Notes: a model not told the origin generated them from the letters alone. A DNA stretch of 64,000 bases from JBFMFR01 sp040752025 (GCA_040752025.1 JBFMFR010000010.1:62001-126000), one strand, 5' to 3'; counted from the first letter of the stretch, positions 23,656-32,671 are shown. Translations and numbers: made by a program.

Positions 23656-24276
23656 CTATTCCAGATAGTAGGTCATGCGCTGCAAGTGCAGAGAGGGGTC
23701 GATATACTGCACTCGCACTTCCGGGGTCACGTTCAGGCTGATGGGGGCATAATTCAGGATGGCGCGAACGCCAGCCTGGACAAGCTTTTCGACGGTTTCA
23801 TGTGCCATGTTCGCAGGTACAGCGAGCATGGCGATTTTTATACCCGCTTGTTGGATGTCTGTGACCAGGTTGGCAATATCGCGGATGGTGACGTCTCCGA
23901 CCCGAGTTCCGATTTTTTCTGGATCGTTGTCGAAGATCATGGTAACGAGGAAGCCGCGGTTGGCGAAGCCTTTGTAGCGCGCTACGGCGCTGCCGATGGC
24001 GCCTGCGCCGACCACCGCCACCTGCCAATCGTGATCCACGTGCAGGATTTCACGCAGTTGTTGGATGAGAAACTCGATATTGTAACCCGTGCCCTGCTTG
24101 CCGAACTCGCCAAACTGCGAAAGATCTTTGCGGATTTGGGCGGCCGAGATGCCCAGGCGTTCGCCTAGCTCTTGCGAAGAAGTTACCACACGTCCTTCTT
24201 TAGCCATGCGCTGCAGGGAACGTAAATACTGGGGCAAACGCCCAACTACGATATCGGGAATTTCTTTCTTTGCCAT
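23656..24276 (-). CDS. rex: Redox-sensing transcriptional repressor Rex
   Basis: 206 aa, usual length. Rex binds DNA when NAD is high and lets go when NADH rises, controlling fermentation and respiration genes. N-terminal winged helix (VVGRLPQYLRSLQRM...VTSSQELGERLGISAAQIRKDLSQFGEFGKQGTGY) and Rossmann domain (VAVVGAGAIGSAVARY), then LAVPANMAHETVEKLVQAGVRAILNYAPI, all typical. Start ATG 24276 with TTGGAGGCAG upstream; the longer ORF is not Rex-like. A Rex operator overlaps the -35 of its own promoter, so autoregulation is likely. The divergent neighbour at 24461 could share the operator. Confidence 0.96.
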   Translation of the reverse strand: MAKKEIPDIVVGRLPQYLRSLQRMAKEGRVVTSSQELGERLGISAAQIRKDLSQFGEFGKQGTGYNIEFLIQQLREILHVDHDWQVAVVGAGAIGSAVARYKGFANRGFLVTMIFDNDPEKIGTRVGDVTIRDIANLVTDIQQAGIKIAMLAVPANMAHETVEKLVQAGVRAILNYAPISLNVTPEVRVQYIDPSLHLQRMTYYLE

Positions 24277-24320
24277 CACTCTGCCTCCAACAAAAACAGG
24301 ATTCCACGCTGCTCCGTATG

Positions 24321-24349
24321 AATTTACCACAAAAGCGCTAATTGTGCAA
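24321..24349 (-). promoter_or_regulatory. rex promoter
   Basis: On the minus strand TTGCAC (24349-24344), a 17-nt spacer and TAAATT (24326-24321). The -35 lies inside the Rex box, so Rex bound there would block RNA polymerase. Confidence 0.55.
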
Positions 24350-24359
24350 TTCCCCACAA
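24342..24359. promoter_or_regulatory. Rex operator (ROP box)
   Basis: TTGTGCAATTCCCCACAA: arms TTGTG and CACAA separated by 8 nt, the exact spacing of the TTGTGAAnnnnTTCACAA Rex consensus. It is between the divergent rex and the 24461 membrane protein gene. Confidence 0.75.
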
Positions 24360-24460
24360 GTATGCAACAAGCATGGTACAATGTGTTTTGCCAGATTGGG
24401 GACAATGGATTGGAAAACTGGAAAACTGGAAGAGATGTTGGGTCATTTGTGGAGGCTCTT

Positions 24461-25528
24461 ATGGAACAAGACCGTTCTGACCGTCTCGAAATACGTGACC
24501 GCCCCTGGATAAGCTGGCTCTTCATTGCAGGGATGATCATTATCAGCATCTACCTGACGCTCAGCGGCGTGGGTGTGCCCTGGCAGGCCAGCGTGACTGT
24601 GCTCATCATTGGATTGGTGATGCTCCTGATCGTTGGATTGGGCAGTGCCTGCATCCTGGACCGGCAAAATAATTCGGCGGTAGTCGAGATCTATACGATC
24701 TTCGGTAAGAAGCGCCGCGAGTTCTTGCTCAGCGATATCCAGGGTGCGCGGTTGCAGCATTCGCGTTCGAGTTCTACCCGGAGCAGCAGCCGCACCTATC
24801 GGGTGGCGTTGGTGACCATTGCAGGCGAGGAAGTGCCGTTGACCAGCTATTTGTCGAGCGGCTACCTCTCCAAGCAGCGTACAGCCGATAAAATCCAGGC
24901 TTTCCTGGGCCAGCCGAGCATTATGGAGCAGGCCCGGCAACTGGTCTCACGCCCAACCAGCGTGGAGAGCCAGGAGGATGTCACTGCTGGAGTGCCCTGG
25001 CGGATGGAATGGAGCACCTCCGGTGCGGGCGGCAAAACGACGCGCTGGCTCAGTGAGGCGGTGCAGTTGCCAGGCCAATTTGTCATGATGATGCAGAGCC
25101 CGGGTGGCAAGCCGATGCCAGCCTTGGGCGGCCTGATGAACTCAGTGATGCAGCTCACAACCCAGCAGTATTGTCGCATGTACCAGGTGGACCCCAGCGA
25201 TTTGCCCGGGCTGGCGAGCGCTGAGTCCGTGCAGGGCGTGGATTCGCTCCTGGAGCAGAACTTTATCACCCTGACTAACGATGCCTATGGGATGCACCAG
25301 TTGCTCACTCCCTGGGTGGTGAATCCACTGGTGGCGTGGGCCGAACGCTACCCGGCGCGCGGCTTGCAGGTGATGAAACCGGGTGAGTACGGACCGCTTT
25401 TCGTGTTGGCTTACCCGGGCGGCCTGCTGTTGGGTTTTGCCAACGATTTGCGCCTGCCGGCCCAGGTGCAGGAAATTACCAACCTAGGAGTCGACCTGGC
25501 CCGCGCCCTGGGTGCGCCTGCCAGTTAG
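24461..25528 (+). CDS. Membrane protein of unknown function (two N-terminal TM helices)
   Basis: 355 aa from ATG 24461, which has GGAGG 7 nt upstream; the longer frame overlaps rex. After a charged N terminus, two membrane helices (about WLFIAGMIIISIYLTLSGVGV and VTVLIIGLVMLLIVGLGS, residues 19-65) precede a beta-rich region (AVVEIYTIFGKKRREFLLSDIQGARLQ). That pattern of two helices followed by strands recalls bacterial PH-like domains, but I am not sure. The remaining 200 residues are soluble and unrecognised, ending in a predicted alpha/beta unit. The divergent rex operator may influence it. Function unknown. Confidence 0.75.
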   Translation: MEQDRSDRLEIRDRPWISWLFIAGMIIISIYLTLSGVGVPWQASVTVLIIGLVMLLIVGLGSACILDRQNNSAVVEIYTIFGKKRREFLLSDIQGARLQHSRSSSTRSSSRTYRVALVTIAGEEVPLTSYLSSGYLSKQRTADKIQAFLGQPSIMEQARQLVSRPTSVESQEDVTAGVPWRMEWSTSGAGGKTTRWLSEAVQLPGQFVMMMQSPGGKPMPALGGLMNSVMQLTTQQYCRMYQVDPSDLPGLASAESVQGVDSLLEQNFITLTNDAYGMHQLLTPWVVNPLVAWAERYPARGLQVMKPGEYGPLFVLAYPGGLLLGFANDLRLPAQVQEITNLGVDLARALGAPAS

Positions 25529-25561
25529 GCAGTTGCTGGCGAGGTTCGCTGGGCGACGCGG

Positions 25562-25567
25562 TATAAT
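25562..25567 (+). promoter_or_regulatory. -10 box six bases before the obgE ATG (leaderless promoter)
   Basis: A consensus TATAAT is followed by CTCGGC and the ATG at 25574. Transcription would start at or next to the A of the ATG, and no ribosome binding site is present, so a leaderless mRNA is likely. Confidence 0.6.
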
Positions 25568-25573
25568 CTCGGC

Positions 25574-26863
25574 ATGTTTATCGACCAGGCAAAAATTTAC
25601 GTGCAATCCGGAAAGGGCGGCGATGGAGCCGTCCATTTCCGCCGCGAGAAGTACGTGCCACGCGGCGGGCCAGATGGCGGAGATGGTGGTCATGGCGGGA
25701 ACGTGCTCCTGGAAGTAGCGCCCACGCTGAACACGCTGTACACTTTCCGCCAGCAGGCCAAGTTCCGCGCCAAGGATGGCGCCAACGGCGCCAAGAGTAA
25801 CATGACCGGGCGTTCTGCCGAAGATCTGGTGATCCCGGTGCCTCCCGGAACGGTGGTCTACAATGACGACACTGGCGAAGTGTTGGGCGACCTGGTGGAG
25901 CCGGGCCAGCGCCTGGTGGTCGCCAAAGGCGGGCGCGGCGGGCGCGGCAATGCCCGTTTTGCCAGCTCTGTGCGTCAGGTGCCCAGGATCGCAGAGCGCG
26001 GCGCCCCGGCCGAGATGTTCAACCTGCGCCTGGAGCTCAAGCTGATCGCTGACATTGGCATCGTGGGCGTGCCCAATGCGGGCAAATCTACTTTTCTGGC
26101 GGCGGTGACCAACGCCAAACCCAAGATCGCCCCCTATCCCTTTACGACGATCGAACCTAACCTGGGCGTAGCCGACCTGGACCTGGAGACCAGCCTGGTG
26201 CTGGCTGATATCCCCGGCCTGATCGAGGGGGCGCACATGGGCGTGGGGCTCGGGCACGATTTCCTGCGCCACATCCAGCGCACGCGCGTGCTGATCCACC
26301 TGCTGGATGGCATGGCCGAAGACCCGCTGCTGGATTTCGCCCAGATCAACAGCGAGCTGGCCCTGTTCGACCCGGCGCTGGCGAGCAAACCTCAGGTGGT
26401 GGCGCTGAACAAAATGGATTTGCCGGACGTGCAGGCGCGCTGGCCGGAAATCGAGGCCGGGCTGAAGCAGCGCATCAAGCAGGCCAAGAAAGAGATCAAC
26501 GTTGATGCCGAACTGTTCGCCATCTCGGCGGTGGCGGGCAGCAACGTGCGCAGCCTGCTCTACCGGGCGGCCCAACTGCTGCAGGAAGCGCCGACGGTGG
26601 AAGAAGTGGCGGCGCTGCCGGTCTATCGCATGGAGAGCGACCCGCGCGAGTTCACCATCACCCAGACTGAAGAAGGCTGGCGCGTGGCGGGCGCTTCCAT
26701 CGAACGCGCCGCGCAGATGACTTACTGGGAGCACTTCCAGTCGGTGCGCCGTTTCCAGCACATTATGGAGGCCCTGGGGATCGACGCCGCCCTGCGCAAG
26801 GCGGGCGTGCAGAACGGCGACACGGTCTTCATCGGGGATTACGAATTGGAGTGGCAGGATTGA
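25574..26863 (+). CDS. obgE: GTPase Obg
   Basis: 429 aa. Essential ribosome-assembly and stress GTPase. Glycine-rich Obg fold (MFIDQAKIYVQSGKGGDGAVHFRREKYVPRGGPDGGDGG...), then the G domain: G1 GVPNAGKST (165-173), G2 PFTT, G3 DIPGLIEGAHMGVGLGHDFL, G4 NKMD, G5 SAVAG. A C-terminal OCT domain (about 350-429, REFTITQTEEGWRVAG...VFIGDYELEWQD) is present, as in Gram-positives and Chloroflexi but not in E. coli. A TATAAT box 6 nt before the ATG suggests leaderless translation. The gene overlaps or abuts nadD, a common pairing. Confidence 0.97.
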   Translation: MFIDQAKIYVQSGKGGDGAVHFRREKYVPRGGPDGGDGGHGGNVLLEVAPTLNTLYTFRQQAKFRAKDGANGAKSNMTGRSAEDLVIPVPPGTVVYNDDTGEVLGDLVEPGQRLVVAKGGRGGRGNARFASSVRQVPRIAERGAPAEMFNLRLELKLIADIGIVGVPNAGKSTFLAAVTNAKPKIAPYPFTTIEPNLGVADLDLETSLVLADIPGLIEGAHMGVGLGHDFLRHIQRTRVLIHLLDGMAEDPLLDFAQINSELALFDPALASKPQVVALNKMDLPDVQARWPEIEAGLKQRIKQAKKEINVDAELFAISAVAGSNVRSLLYRAAQLLQEAPTVEEVAALPVYRMESDPREFTITQTEEGWRVAGASIERAAQMTYWEHFQSVRRFQHIMEALGIDAALRKAGVQNGDTVFIGDYELEWQD

Positions 26864-27459
26864 CGCGCCTGGGCATCTTTGGGGGAACATTCGACCCACC
26901 GCACATCGGGCACCTGATCCTGGCTGAAGAGGCCTGCTACCAACTCGAACTGGAGCGGGTGTTATGGGTGCTAACGCCCAATCCGCCGCACAAAACCGAC
27001 CGGGAAATCACCCCGGCCGGCGAGCGTTTGGCCATGCTGCACGCCGCCCTGGCCGGGGCGGCGTGCTTCGAGCTTTCCACGGTGGACCTGGACCGGCCAG
27101 CGCCGCATTACGCCGTGGATACGGTGCGCTTGCTGCGCCAGAAACACCCGCAGGCCCGGCTGGTTTACCTGCTGGGGGGCGATTCGCTGAATGATTTGAC
27201 CACCTGGCACAACCCCCAGGCTTTTGTAGACGCCTGCGACGAACTGGGAGTGATGTACCGCCCGGGGCGGGAAGTGGATTTGTCGGCGTTGGAGCTGGCC
27301 CTGCCTGGGGTCGCCGCCAAGACGCGCTTTTTGCAAGCGCCGCTGCTGGAAATCGCTTCTTCGCAGGTACGCCAGCGCGTTGCTGCCAGCCAGCCTTTCC
27401 GCTACTATCTGCCAGAAGCGGTCTACCAGGTGATCCAGCGCCGCGGTTTGTATCGTTGA
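26860..27459 (+). CDS. nadD: Nicotinate-nucleotide adenylyltransferase NadD
   Basis: 199 aa if started at TTG 26860 (LGIFGGTFDPPHIGH after two residues), which has GGAG 8 nt upstream; an alternative GTG at 26851 has no such site. The enzyme makes deamido-NAD from nicotinate mononucleotide and ATP. Nucleotidyltransferase motifs: GGTFDPPHIGH (T/HxGH), PNPPHK, LLGGDSLNDLTTWHNP and IASSQVRQRV (ISSTxIR). Overlaps the last codon of obgE, so translation may be coupled. Ends at a terminator hairpin. Confidence 0.94.
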   Translation: MTRLGIFGGTFDPPHIGHLILAEEACYQLELERVLWVLTPNPPHKTDREITPAGERLAMLHAALAGAACFELSTVDLDRPAPHYAVDTVRLLRQKHPQARLVYLLGGDSLNDLTTWHNPQAFVDACDELGVMYRPGREVDLSALELALPGVAAKTRFLQAPLLEIASSQVRQRVAASQPFRYYLPEAVYQVIQRRGLYR

Positions 27460-27466
27460 CCAAACG

Positions 27467-27498
27467 AAACTCTCGGAGACTAAAGACTCCGGGAGTTT
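27467..27498. terminator. Bidirectional terminator between nadD and glnA
   Basis: AAACTCTCGGAG (27467-27478) pairs with CTCCGGGAGTTT (27487-27498) with one G.T mismatch around an 8-nt loop. TTTGTGTTT follows on +. It lies between convergent genes. Confidence 0.7.
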
Positions 27499-27511
27499 GT
27501 GTTTACGGGCG

Positions 27512-28933
27512 CTACACGTCGAAATACAGGGTCACCTCGTAGGGGTGAGGGCGATTGCGCACCTGGTAATACTCGGATTCCATCTTGTAGTCGATCCACT
27601 GTTGGATCAGCTCTTCGCTGAAGACATCCCCGGCCAGCAGGAAGTCATGGTCGGCCTGCAGGGCTTCCATGGCCTCACGCATTGAGGCGGGCAGCTTTTG
27701 GATGGTGGAGCGCTGAGCGTCTGTCCAGGCGAAGATGTTGGCATCGATGGGGCCGTATCCCAGGGCGGTTGGGTCGATCTGGTTGCGGATGCCGTCCAGG
27801 CCGGCCAGCAGTTGGGCCGCCAGCGCCAGGTAGACGTTGCCGGTGGCATCCGGCGGGCGGAACTCGATGCGGGCGGTGTTGGGCTGGTTGGCGTACTTGG
27901 GGATGCGCACTGCCGCGCTGCGGTTGCCCAGCGAGAAGAAGGCGTTCACCGGAGCTTCGAAACCGGGCACCAGGCGGCGGTAGGAGTTGGTGCTGGGGTT
28001 GGTCCAGGCTAACAGGGCGGCGCCGTGCTTGAGGATGCCCCCGATGTAATACAGGGCGGCCTGACTCATGCACCCGTAACCTTTGGCATCGTAGAAAATG
28101 TTGTGTTTGTCTTTGAAAAGATGCTGGTGGAAATGCATGCCGCTGCCCGCCTCGCCATACAGGGGCTTGGGCATGAAGGTCACGGTCTTGCTGTGCTGTG
28201 TAGCGGTCATCTTGGTGACGTACTTGACCAGCATGGTGGCGTCGCCGGCGGCGAGCAGGCCCATCATGGGGGTCTCGATCTCGGATTGGCCCGGCCCGCC
28301 GACTTCGTGGTGGTGGTATTTGACCGGTACGCCCATAGCTTCCAGGTGCAGGGCCATCTCGGAGCGCAGGTTGTAGAGCTGGTCCTTGGGCGGTATGGCA
28401 TGATAGCCGCCGTGCAGGGGGATGTAATGACCGTGGCCGCCGGTGGCGCTGTTCCAGTCGGCTTCGTCCGATTCCAGGCGGTAGAAGGCGTGGTTCACGC
28501 CGCTGTCGAAGGCGACATCGTCGAAGATGTAGAACTCGAACTCGGGGCCCCACAGGCTGCGGTCGGCGATGCCGGTCCCGCGCAGGTAGGCCTCGGCCCG
28601 GATGGCGATGTTGCGCGGATCGTTGGTGAAAACATCGTGCGTATCAGCCTCCAGGGTGGTGCAGATGAAGCTCAGGGTAGCGGCTTCCCAGAAGGGGTCG
28701 AGCACACCGCTGCTCAGGTCGGGCACCAAGACCATATCGCCGGCCTTGACGCTTTTCAGGCCGACTGCTGAGCCATCGAAGCCGATGCCATCCTCCATGA
28801 TAGCCGGGGTAAACTGGCTGGCTGGCACGGTCAGGTGGTGCCAGCGCCCCCACAGGTCGCAGAACTTGAGATCGATGAGCTGGATGCCGCCTTCATCGAC
28901 GTATCGTTGAGCCTGGTCGAAAGATTCAAACAT
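27512..28933 (-). CDS. glnA: Glutamine synthetase, type I
   Basis: 473 aa. Makes glutamine from glutamate, ammonia and ATP as a dodecamer. Conserved features: GIGFDGSAVGL (DGSS loop), WGPEFEFYIFDD with metal-binding Glu, HHEVGGPGQSEIE, TFMPKPLYGEAGSGMHFHQHLF, AWTNPSTNSYRRLVPGFEAPV and ARIEFRPPDATGNVYLALAA. The adenylylation Tyr motif of GSI-beta (NLYDLP) reads TIQKLP here, with Gln at the Tyr position. Covalent regulation by GlnE is therefore unlikely, and the protein looks closer to GSI-alpha or another unmodified class. ATG 28933 with AGGAGACAGGT upstream; a TATAAT on the minus strand at 29033-29028 may be its -10 with a roughly 90-nt leader. Confidence 0.95.
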   Translation of the reverse strand: MFESFDQAQRYVDEGGIQLIDLKFCDLWGRWHHLTVPASQFTPAIMEDGIGFDGSAVGLKSVKAGDMVLVPDLSSGVLDPFWEAATLSFICTTLEADTHDVFTNDPRNIAIRAEAYLRGTGIADRSLWGPEFEFYIFDDVAFDSGVNHAFYRLESDEADWNSATGGHGHYIPLHGGYHAIPPKDQLYNLRSEMALHLEAMGVPVKYHHHEVGGPGQSEIETPMMGLLAAGDATMLVKYVTKMTATQHSKTVTFMPKPLYGEAGSGMHFHQHLFKDKHNIFYDAKGYGCMSQAALYYIGGILKHGAALLAWTNPSTNSYRRLVPGFEAPVNAFFSLGNRSAAVRIPKYANQPNTARIEFRPPDATGNVYLALAAQLLAGLDGIRNQIDPTALGYGPIDANIFAWTDAQRSTIQKLPASMREAMEALQADHDFLLAGDVFSEELIQQWIDYKMESEYYQVRNRPHPYEVTLYFDV

Positions 28934-29070
28934 ACCTGTCTCCTATTTGGATGCAAAGATGGTTATGGTCGCCGGTGCTCGGGCCTCCGAGCTACCCTGG
29001 TCCTGCAATCAGGCGACCTTTGTGAGGATTATAACGAGATTTGGCCAGCTTGGGGCGAGATTGGTCCTCC

Positions 29071-31467
29071 CTAGGGTGAAATGAGTAAGAGCTCGATCTG
29101 AAAACTGCCCAGAGCGTTGAAATTCACTAAGGCCAGGGGCATGGGCAGGAAATGCCCGGCGGGATAATCGCGGTCGGGGTTCTCCGGCAGGCTCATGAAG
29201 GGGGAAGATGCGTTGAAATCACTCTCGGCCAGGGCGGCGTTCGTGTGGACTTCTACGCCTGGGCCGCCTGACAGGCTCCAGCGCCAGGCCGGCGGAGCAG
29301 CGCTGAACTGGTAGTGACCGGCCCAGCCTGGCGTGAAGCGCTCCCAGGGATCCAGCGCCAGGGGCAGGCGCAGATTCACTTGGGCAGAGGCAGGGGCGCG
29401 ATATTCCAGACGCAGGCCATTGTCTGACAGGGTGTAGATTTTCTGGCGCTGCCCGTCCGGCGTGCTGAAGACCAGGCAGTTGCCTTCCGGGCTGGCCTGG
29501 TAGCTCAGGCCGGGTTCGGCGAAGGCGCCGGGGATCACGCCCGGGTCGGCGGCCAGCCCATTCGCCAGGCTCCAGGTGTTCGCTTCACCCAAGCCGACGA
29601 TGAACTGCGATGACGGGGCGACGATCTGGTGCACGCCAGTGGCGTCATGGCTGAACAGGTACACCAGGGCGCCGTCCTGGATCTCGAACTGGGCGTACAG
29701 GTTTGGGTTGGATAAAATGCACTCGGGCTGCCCATCGTGGTCGGGATCGGCCTGGCAGGTAGCCTGAGGCGCGCTGGCGTCTGCCTCAGCCCAGCTTGCT
29801 GCGGCGAGCAGCGACCAGACCTGCCCCAGGTAAACAGCGCGCAATTCATCCAAAGCCTGCGGAGCAGGAAAGAGCGGGGTGTGAAAGGCCTGGTAAGCCT
29901 GCCAGGCAGCCGTTCCCAATTCGTTGACGGGCGAACGGCGCAGGGCTTCCAGTAAGGCTGTGCCCCCGTATCCAGCCGCCGAATCTTGCGAGAGACCGCC
30001 GGGCCAGCCAGTCGCACTGGGCATGGCAGACAGCAGGTCGCTGTCCGAAAGCGGGTAAATCCAGGGGCGGCTGGCCAGGTAGCGGAAGGTGGCGCGGGCG
30101 GCCTGTGGCTCGCCCCACTCGCTGGCTGGCAGGCTGCCCCCCAACACGATCCAGGGCGGAGCGGCGGGGGCGGCGGAAGGCTTCCGGTCTAGGGCGGCAG
30201 CGACCAGCGCCCGGCGCAGCTCCAGGGTGGGGCCTTCCAGGGTAGCCTGGCTGGTGGAGGGTGGGAAGACAGGCAGCAACCCCTGCGCTCTCCAGCGCAC
30301 CAGTGGCACAGGGTTGAAAACGCCTTGCCTTTCGGGGAGAGGCAGCCGGGCGAAGACCAGGCGCGTCGCGCCTGGCACTGGCGCCAGACCGTTGGGCAGA
30401 TAGGCCAGGGTGCTGCCTGGCAGGCCGAAGGCGGCGCTCGCCTGGTGGTTGGTTTGCACCAGGCGTTGGGTGTACCAGCCCAGCAACGGGTCGCTGGTCA
30501 GCCCGGTGAGCGGCAGGTATTCGGGCAGGATCAGCAGGCCGGCCTGCTGCATCTCCTGCACCAGACCCAGACCGCCCTGGTAATCCAGGGCAGACAGCGA
30601 GGCGGGCGCTTTCAGGTCGAGCAAGGCCAGCGGTATATGAGATGCATTCGCGGTGCGCAGCAGGTTATACAGCCCGTGGCGGCCGCCGAACGGCCCGGTG
30701 TGGGCGCCATCCCAGCGGCGCAGGGCCAGGGCCGGCGTGTAAGCCGGGTAGGTATCCCAGAAGGCCAGCAATACCGGCGCGCGCCCCGGCGGACGCCCAT
30801 CCGTACGCGCCACGCTGGTCTGGTCGGCCAGTGTGGCTGGCAAGCCGGCAGGTGTGATGAAAGCCTGCAAGCCGATGGCAGGGCGGGGCCCCTGCGGCGG
30901 CACGCTGGGCTCAAGGGCGGCGCGGCTCAGGCTGAGGCTGAGTGTGTCCAGCTCGGAGTCGCGCAGCACCACCAGGGCCGTGCTGGGGCGCAGGGCGAAC
31001 TCGGGCGTCAGCGCCTGCAGAGGGCCGGCGGCCGGGATAACCAGCAGGGTATCCCATTCCAGACCGGCCTGGGCGGCGATGGGCAGGCGGCGCGTGCCGC
31101 CCGGATGGGTGTCCAGGGCCAGGTACAGGTCATAATCCGGCAGCGGGGCATGGTCGAGCCAGTCCAGGCGTATCTGCAGCTCATCCCCAGCAGTGCGTGT
31201 GTAGATCGCCAGTAAATCCTGGGAAGGCAGGCTGGCCTCGGCGGCATCCAACTGGCGCAGATCAGTGTAGTTCCAGGGATCCAGCAGCGCGAGCGGCGGA
31301 CGGGGCAGGCAGCTTAGCAGGAGCAGGCAAAACAGTGGAGTCAGGGCGTGGCGCAAGGCCTGAGTGAGGCGCGCCCTCGCCCGCGAATAAGGATGCAGCC
31401 CGGTGTGGGGTGAGATGAAGGCTGGCGTTTGCGACAATCTGCGATCATGACCGGGACGGCCAATCAT
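29071..31467 (-). CDS. Large secreted protein of unknown function
   Basis: 798 aa from the ATG at 31467. An N-terminal basic stretch then a membrane/signal helix (ALTPLFCLLLLSCLPRPPLALL, about residues 42-63) suggests export; the SC in LLLLSCLP could be a lipobox-like Cys. The rest is rich in Ala, Leu, Pro and Gly with a beta-strand look. An internal ATCQADPDHDGQPECIL segment resembles an EF-hand-like Asp-rich loop (DPDHDG). The C-terminal 200 residues (FIVGLGEANTWSLANG...YRAPASAQVNLRLPLALDP) look like the beta-sandwich tail of large glycoside hydrolases or glucanotransferases, but no catalytic motif is recognised. A TATACT box six bases before ATG 31467, and no ribosome binding site, decide this start over the ATG at 31518. 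Confidence 0.7.
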   Translation of the reverse strand: MIGRPGHDRRLSQTPAFISPHTGLHPYSRARARLTQALRHALTPLFCLLLLSCLPRPPLALLDPWNYTDLRQLDAAEASLPSQDLLAIYTRTAGDELQIRLDWLDHAPLPDYDLYLALDTHPGGTRRLPIAAQAGLEWDTLLVIPAAGPLQALTPEFALRPSTALVVLRDSELDTLSLSLSRAALEPSVPPQGPRPAIGLQAFITPAGLPATLADQTSVARTDGRPPGRAPVLLAFWDTYPAYTPALALRRWDGAHTGPFGGRHGLYNLLRTANASHIPLALLDLKAPASLSALDYQGGLGLVQEMQQAGLLILPEYLPLTGLTSDPLLGWYTQRLVQTNHQASAAFGLPGSTLAYLPNGLAPVPGATRLVFARLPLPERQGVFNPVPLVRWRAQGLLPVFPPSTSQATLEGPTLELRRALVAAALDRKPSAAPAAPPWIVLGGSLPASEWGEPQAARATFRYLASRPWIYPLSDSDLLSAMPSATGWPGGLSQDSAAGYGGTALLEALRRSPVNELGTAAWQAYQAFHTPLFPAPQALDELRAVYLGQVWSLLAAASWAEADASAPQATCQADPDHDGQPECILSNPNLYAQFEIQDGALVYLFSHDATGVHQIVAPSSQFIVGLGEANTWSLANGLAADPGVIPGAFAEPGLSYQASPEGNCLVFSTPDGQRQKIYTLSDNGLRLEYRAPASAQVNLRLPLALDPWERFTPGWAGHYQFSAAPPAWRWSLSGGPGVEVHTNAALAESDFNASSPFMSLPENPDRDYPAGHFLPMPLALVNFNALGSFQIELLLISP

Positions 31468-31473
31468 GGCGAC

Positions 31474-31479
31474 AGTATA
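31474..31479 (-). promoter_or_regulatory. -10 box six bases before ATG 31467 (leaderless promoter)
   Basis: On the minus strand TATACT, then GTCGCC and the ATG. Same geometry as at obgE and at 57450; transcription would begin at the start codon. Confidence 0.5.
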
Positions 31480-31528
31480 ACATGTTTCCGCCAGCCTCGT
31501 TTCGCTCACCCCGGGCATTGGGGCGGCG

Positions 31529-32590
31529 TCATTTATCTTTCAGGAAAGCGGCAACCGCGTCAGCAAACTGTTCGGGCTGCTCTTCGAATGAGAAATGCCC
31601 GGCGTTTTCGATTACTACGAACCTGGCGTTGGGGAACAAGTCGGCGTATTGGCGGCTGGCGGCTTCGGATTGCAAATCGTCGGCGCCATGCAATACCAAC
31701 ACCGGGGCGGTGACCGGCTGGAGGGCAACGCGGTAATCGTGACGCTGCCCCATGCTGACGTACATGCCCCAGCTCATCCAACCGCCGGGTTCGCCTTGTT
31801 CAGGGAAAGCGCCAGAGAAGTCGACCACAGAAGCGTAATACTCGCCGAAGCGTTCGTTCAAGGCAATCAAATCGGCTTCCGAGCGGGTGAAGAGCTTGTT
31901 GAAGTCCATGTAGTCCTGCATGAAAGCATCAAACTCGCTGCGCTGCGCTTCGGGCAGGCGCTGGTGCACTGTGTCGAAGAGGTCAGCTTCTTCTTGCGGC
32001 ATGACCAGCGCCGTGGCGGGCGAGATCAGCACCAATGCCTGGATGCGCTCGGGAAATTCGGCGGCGTACAGAGAGGCCAGGAAGCCGCCCCACGAGTGGC
32101 CGACCAGGATGAGCTTCTCGTTGCCCAGAATCTGGCGGATGCGCTCGATGTCAGCGATTTGCGCCCCAAGGCCCAGGGTACGGTCGAGGCTGGTCATGTT
32201 GGCGTACATGTTGCTCGACTCGAAACGGTCGAAGGGGCGCGTCGATTTGCCGCAGCCGCGCTGGTCGTAGTAATGGAAGCGATATTCTTCAGCCAATGGC
32301 TCTAACCCGCTCAGCGCCTGGCGGAAAGGCATGCCTGGCCCGCCGTGAACGATGAGCACGTTGCGGCCCTGACCATGGGCGAAGTGATACAGGCGCATGT
32401 CGGGCTCCATCTGCCAGTAATCGGGATCGTTCCCCTGGGCTAGCGGGGTTAGCGCGGCGCGCAGGTTCTTGCCCTGGCGTACAAAGCCCGGCTGGTAAAG
32501 CGGCTGCATGCTCATGTACCAGAGAGCTCCGGCGGCGACGAGGATGCCAACGAGAGTAACGAGCAGTACAATCCAGATGATCTTTTTCAT
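31529..32590 (-). CDS. Alpha/beta hydrolase, proline iminopeptidase-like, membrane-anchored
   Basis: 353 aa. One N-terminal membrane helix (IIWIVLLVTLVGILVAAGALWYM, residues 4-26) holds an extracytoplasmic domain. Alpha/beta hydrolase features: oxyanion motif HGGPG (82-86), DQRGCGKS (109-116) and nucleophile elbow GHSWGG with S166, all typical of prolyl aminopeptidase-type S33 enzymes. The acid (VLHGADD) and the histidine (ENAGHFSFEEQP) follow in order. The HGGPG plus DQRGxGxS combination favours an N-terminal proline peptidase, but esterases share it. No upstream promoter was seen, and the next minus gene starts 61 nt after it. Confidence 0.85.
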   Translation of the reverse strand: MKKIIWIVLLVTLVGILVAAGALWYMSMQPLYQPGFVRQGKNLRAALTPLAQGNDPDYWQMEPDMRLYHFAHGQGRNVLIVHGGPGMPFRQALSGLEPLAEEYRFHYYDQRGCGKSTRPFDRFESSNMYANMTSLDRTLGLGAQIADIERIRQILGNEKLILVGHSWGGFLASLYAAEFPERIQALVLISPATALVMPQEEADLFDTVHQRLPEAQRSEFDAFMQDYMDFNKLFTRSEADLIALNERFGEYYASVVDFSGAFPEQGEPGGWMSWGMYVSMGQRHDYRVALQPVTAPVLVLHGADDLQSEAASRQYADLFPNARFVVIENAGHFSFEEQPEQFADAVAAFLKDK

Positions 32591-32671
32591 GGGAGGTGCC
32601 TTTCTTGAACTTGTGTTGTGATGATCTTGTGCCCTGATGATACGCCGGGATTATGTCAGAACGCGACATAA

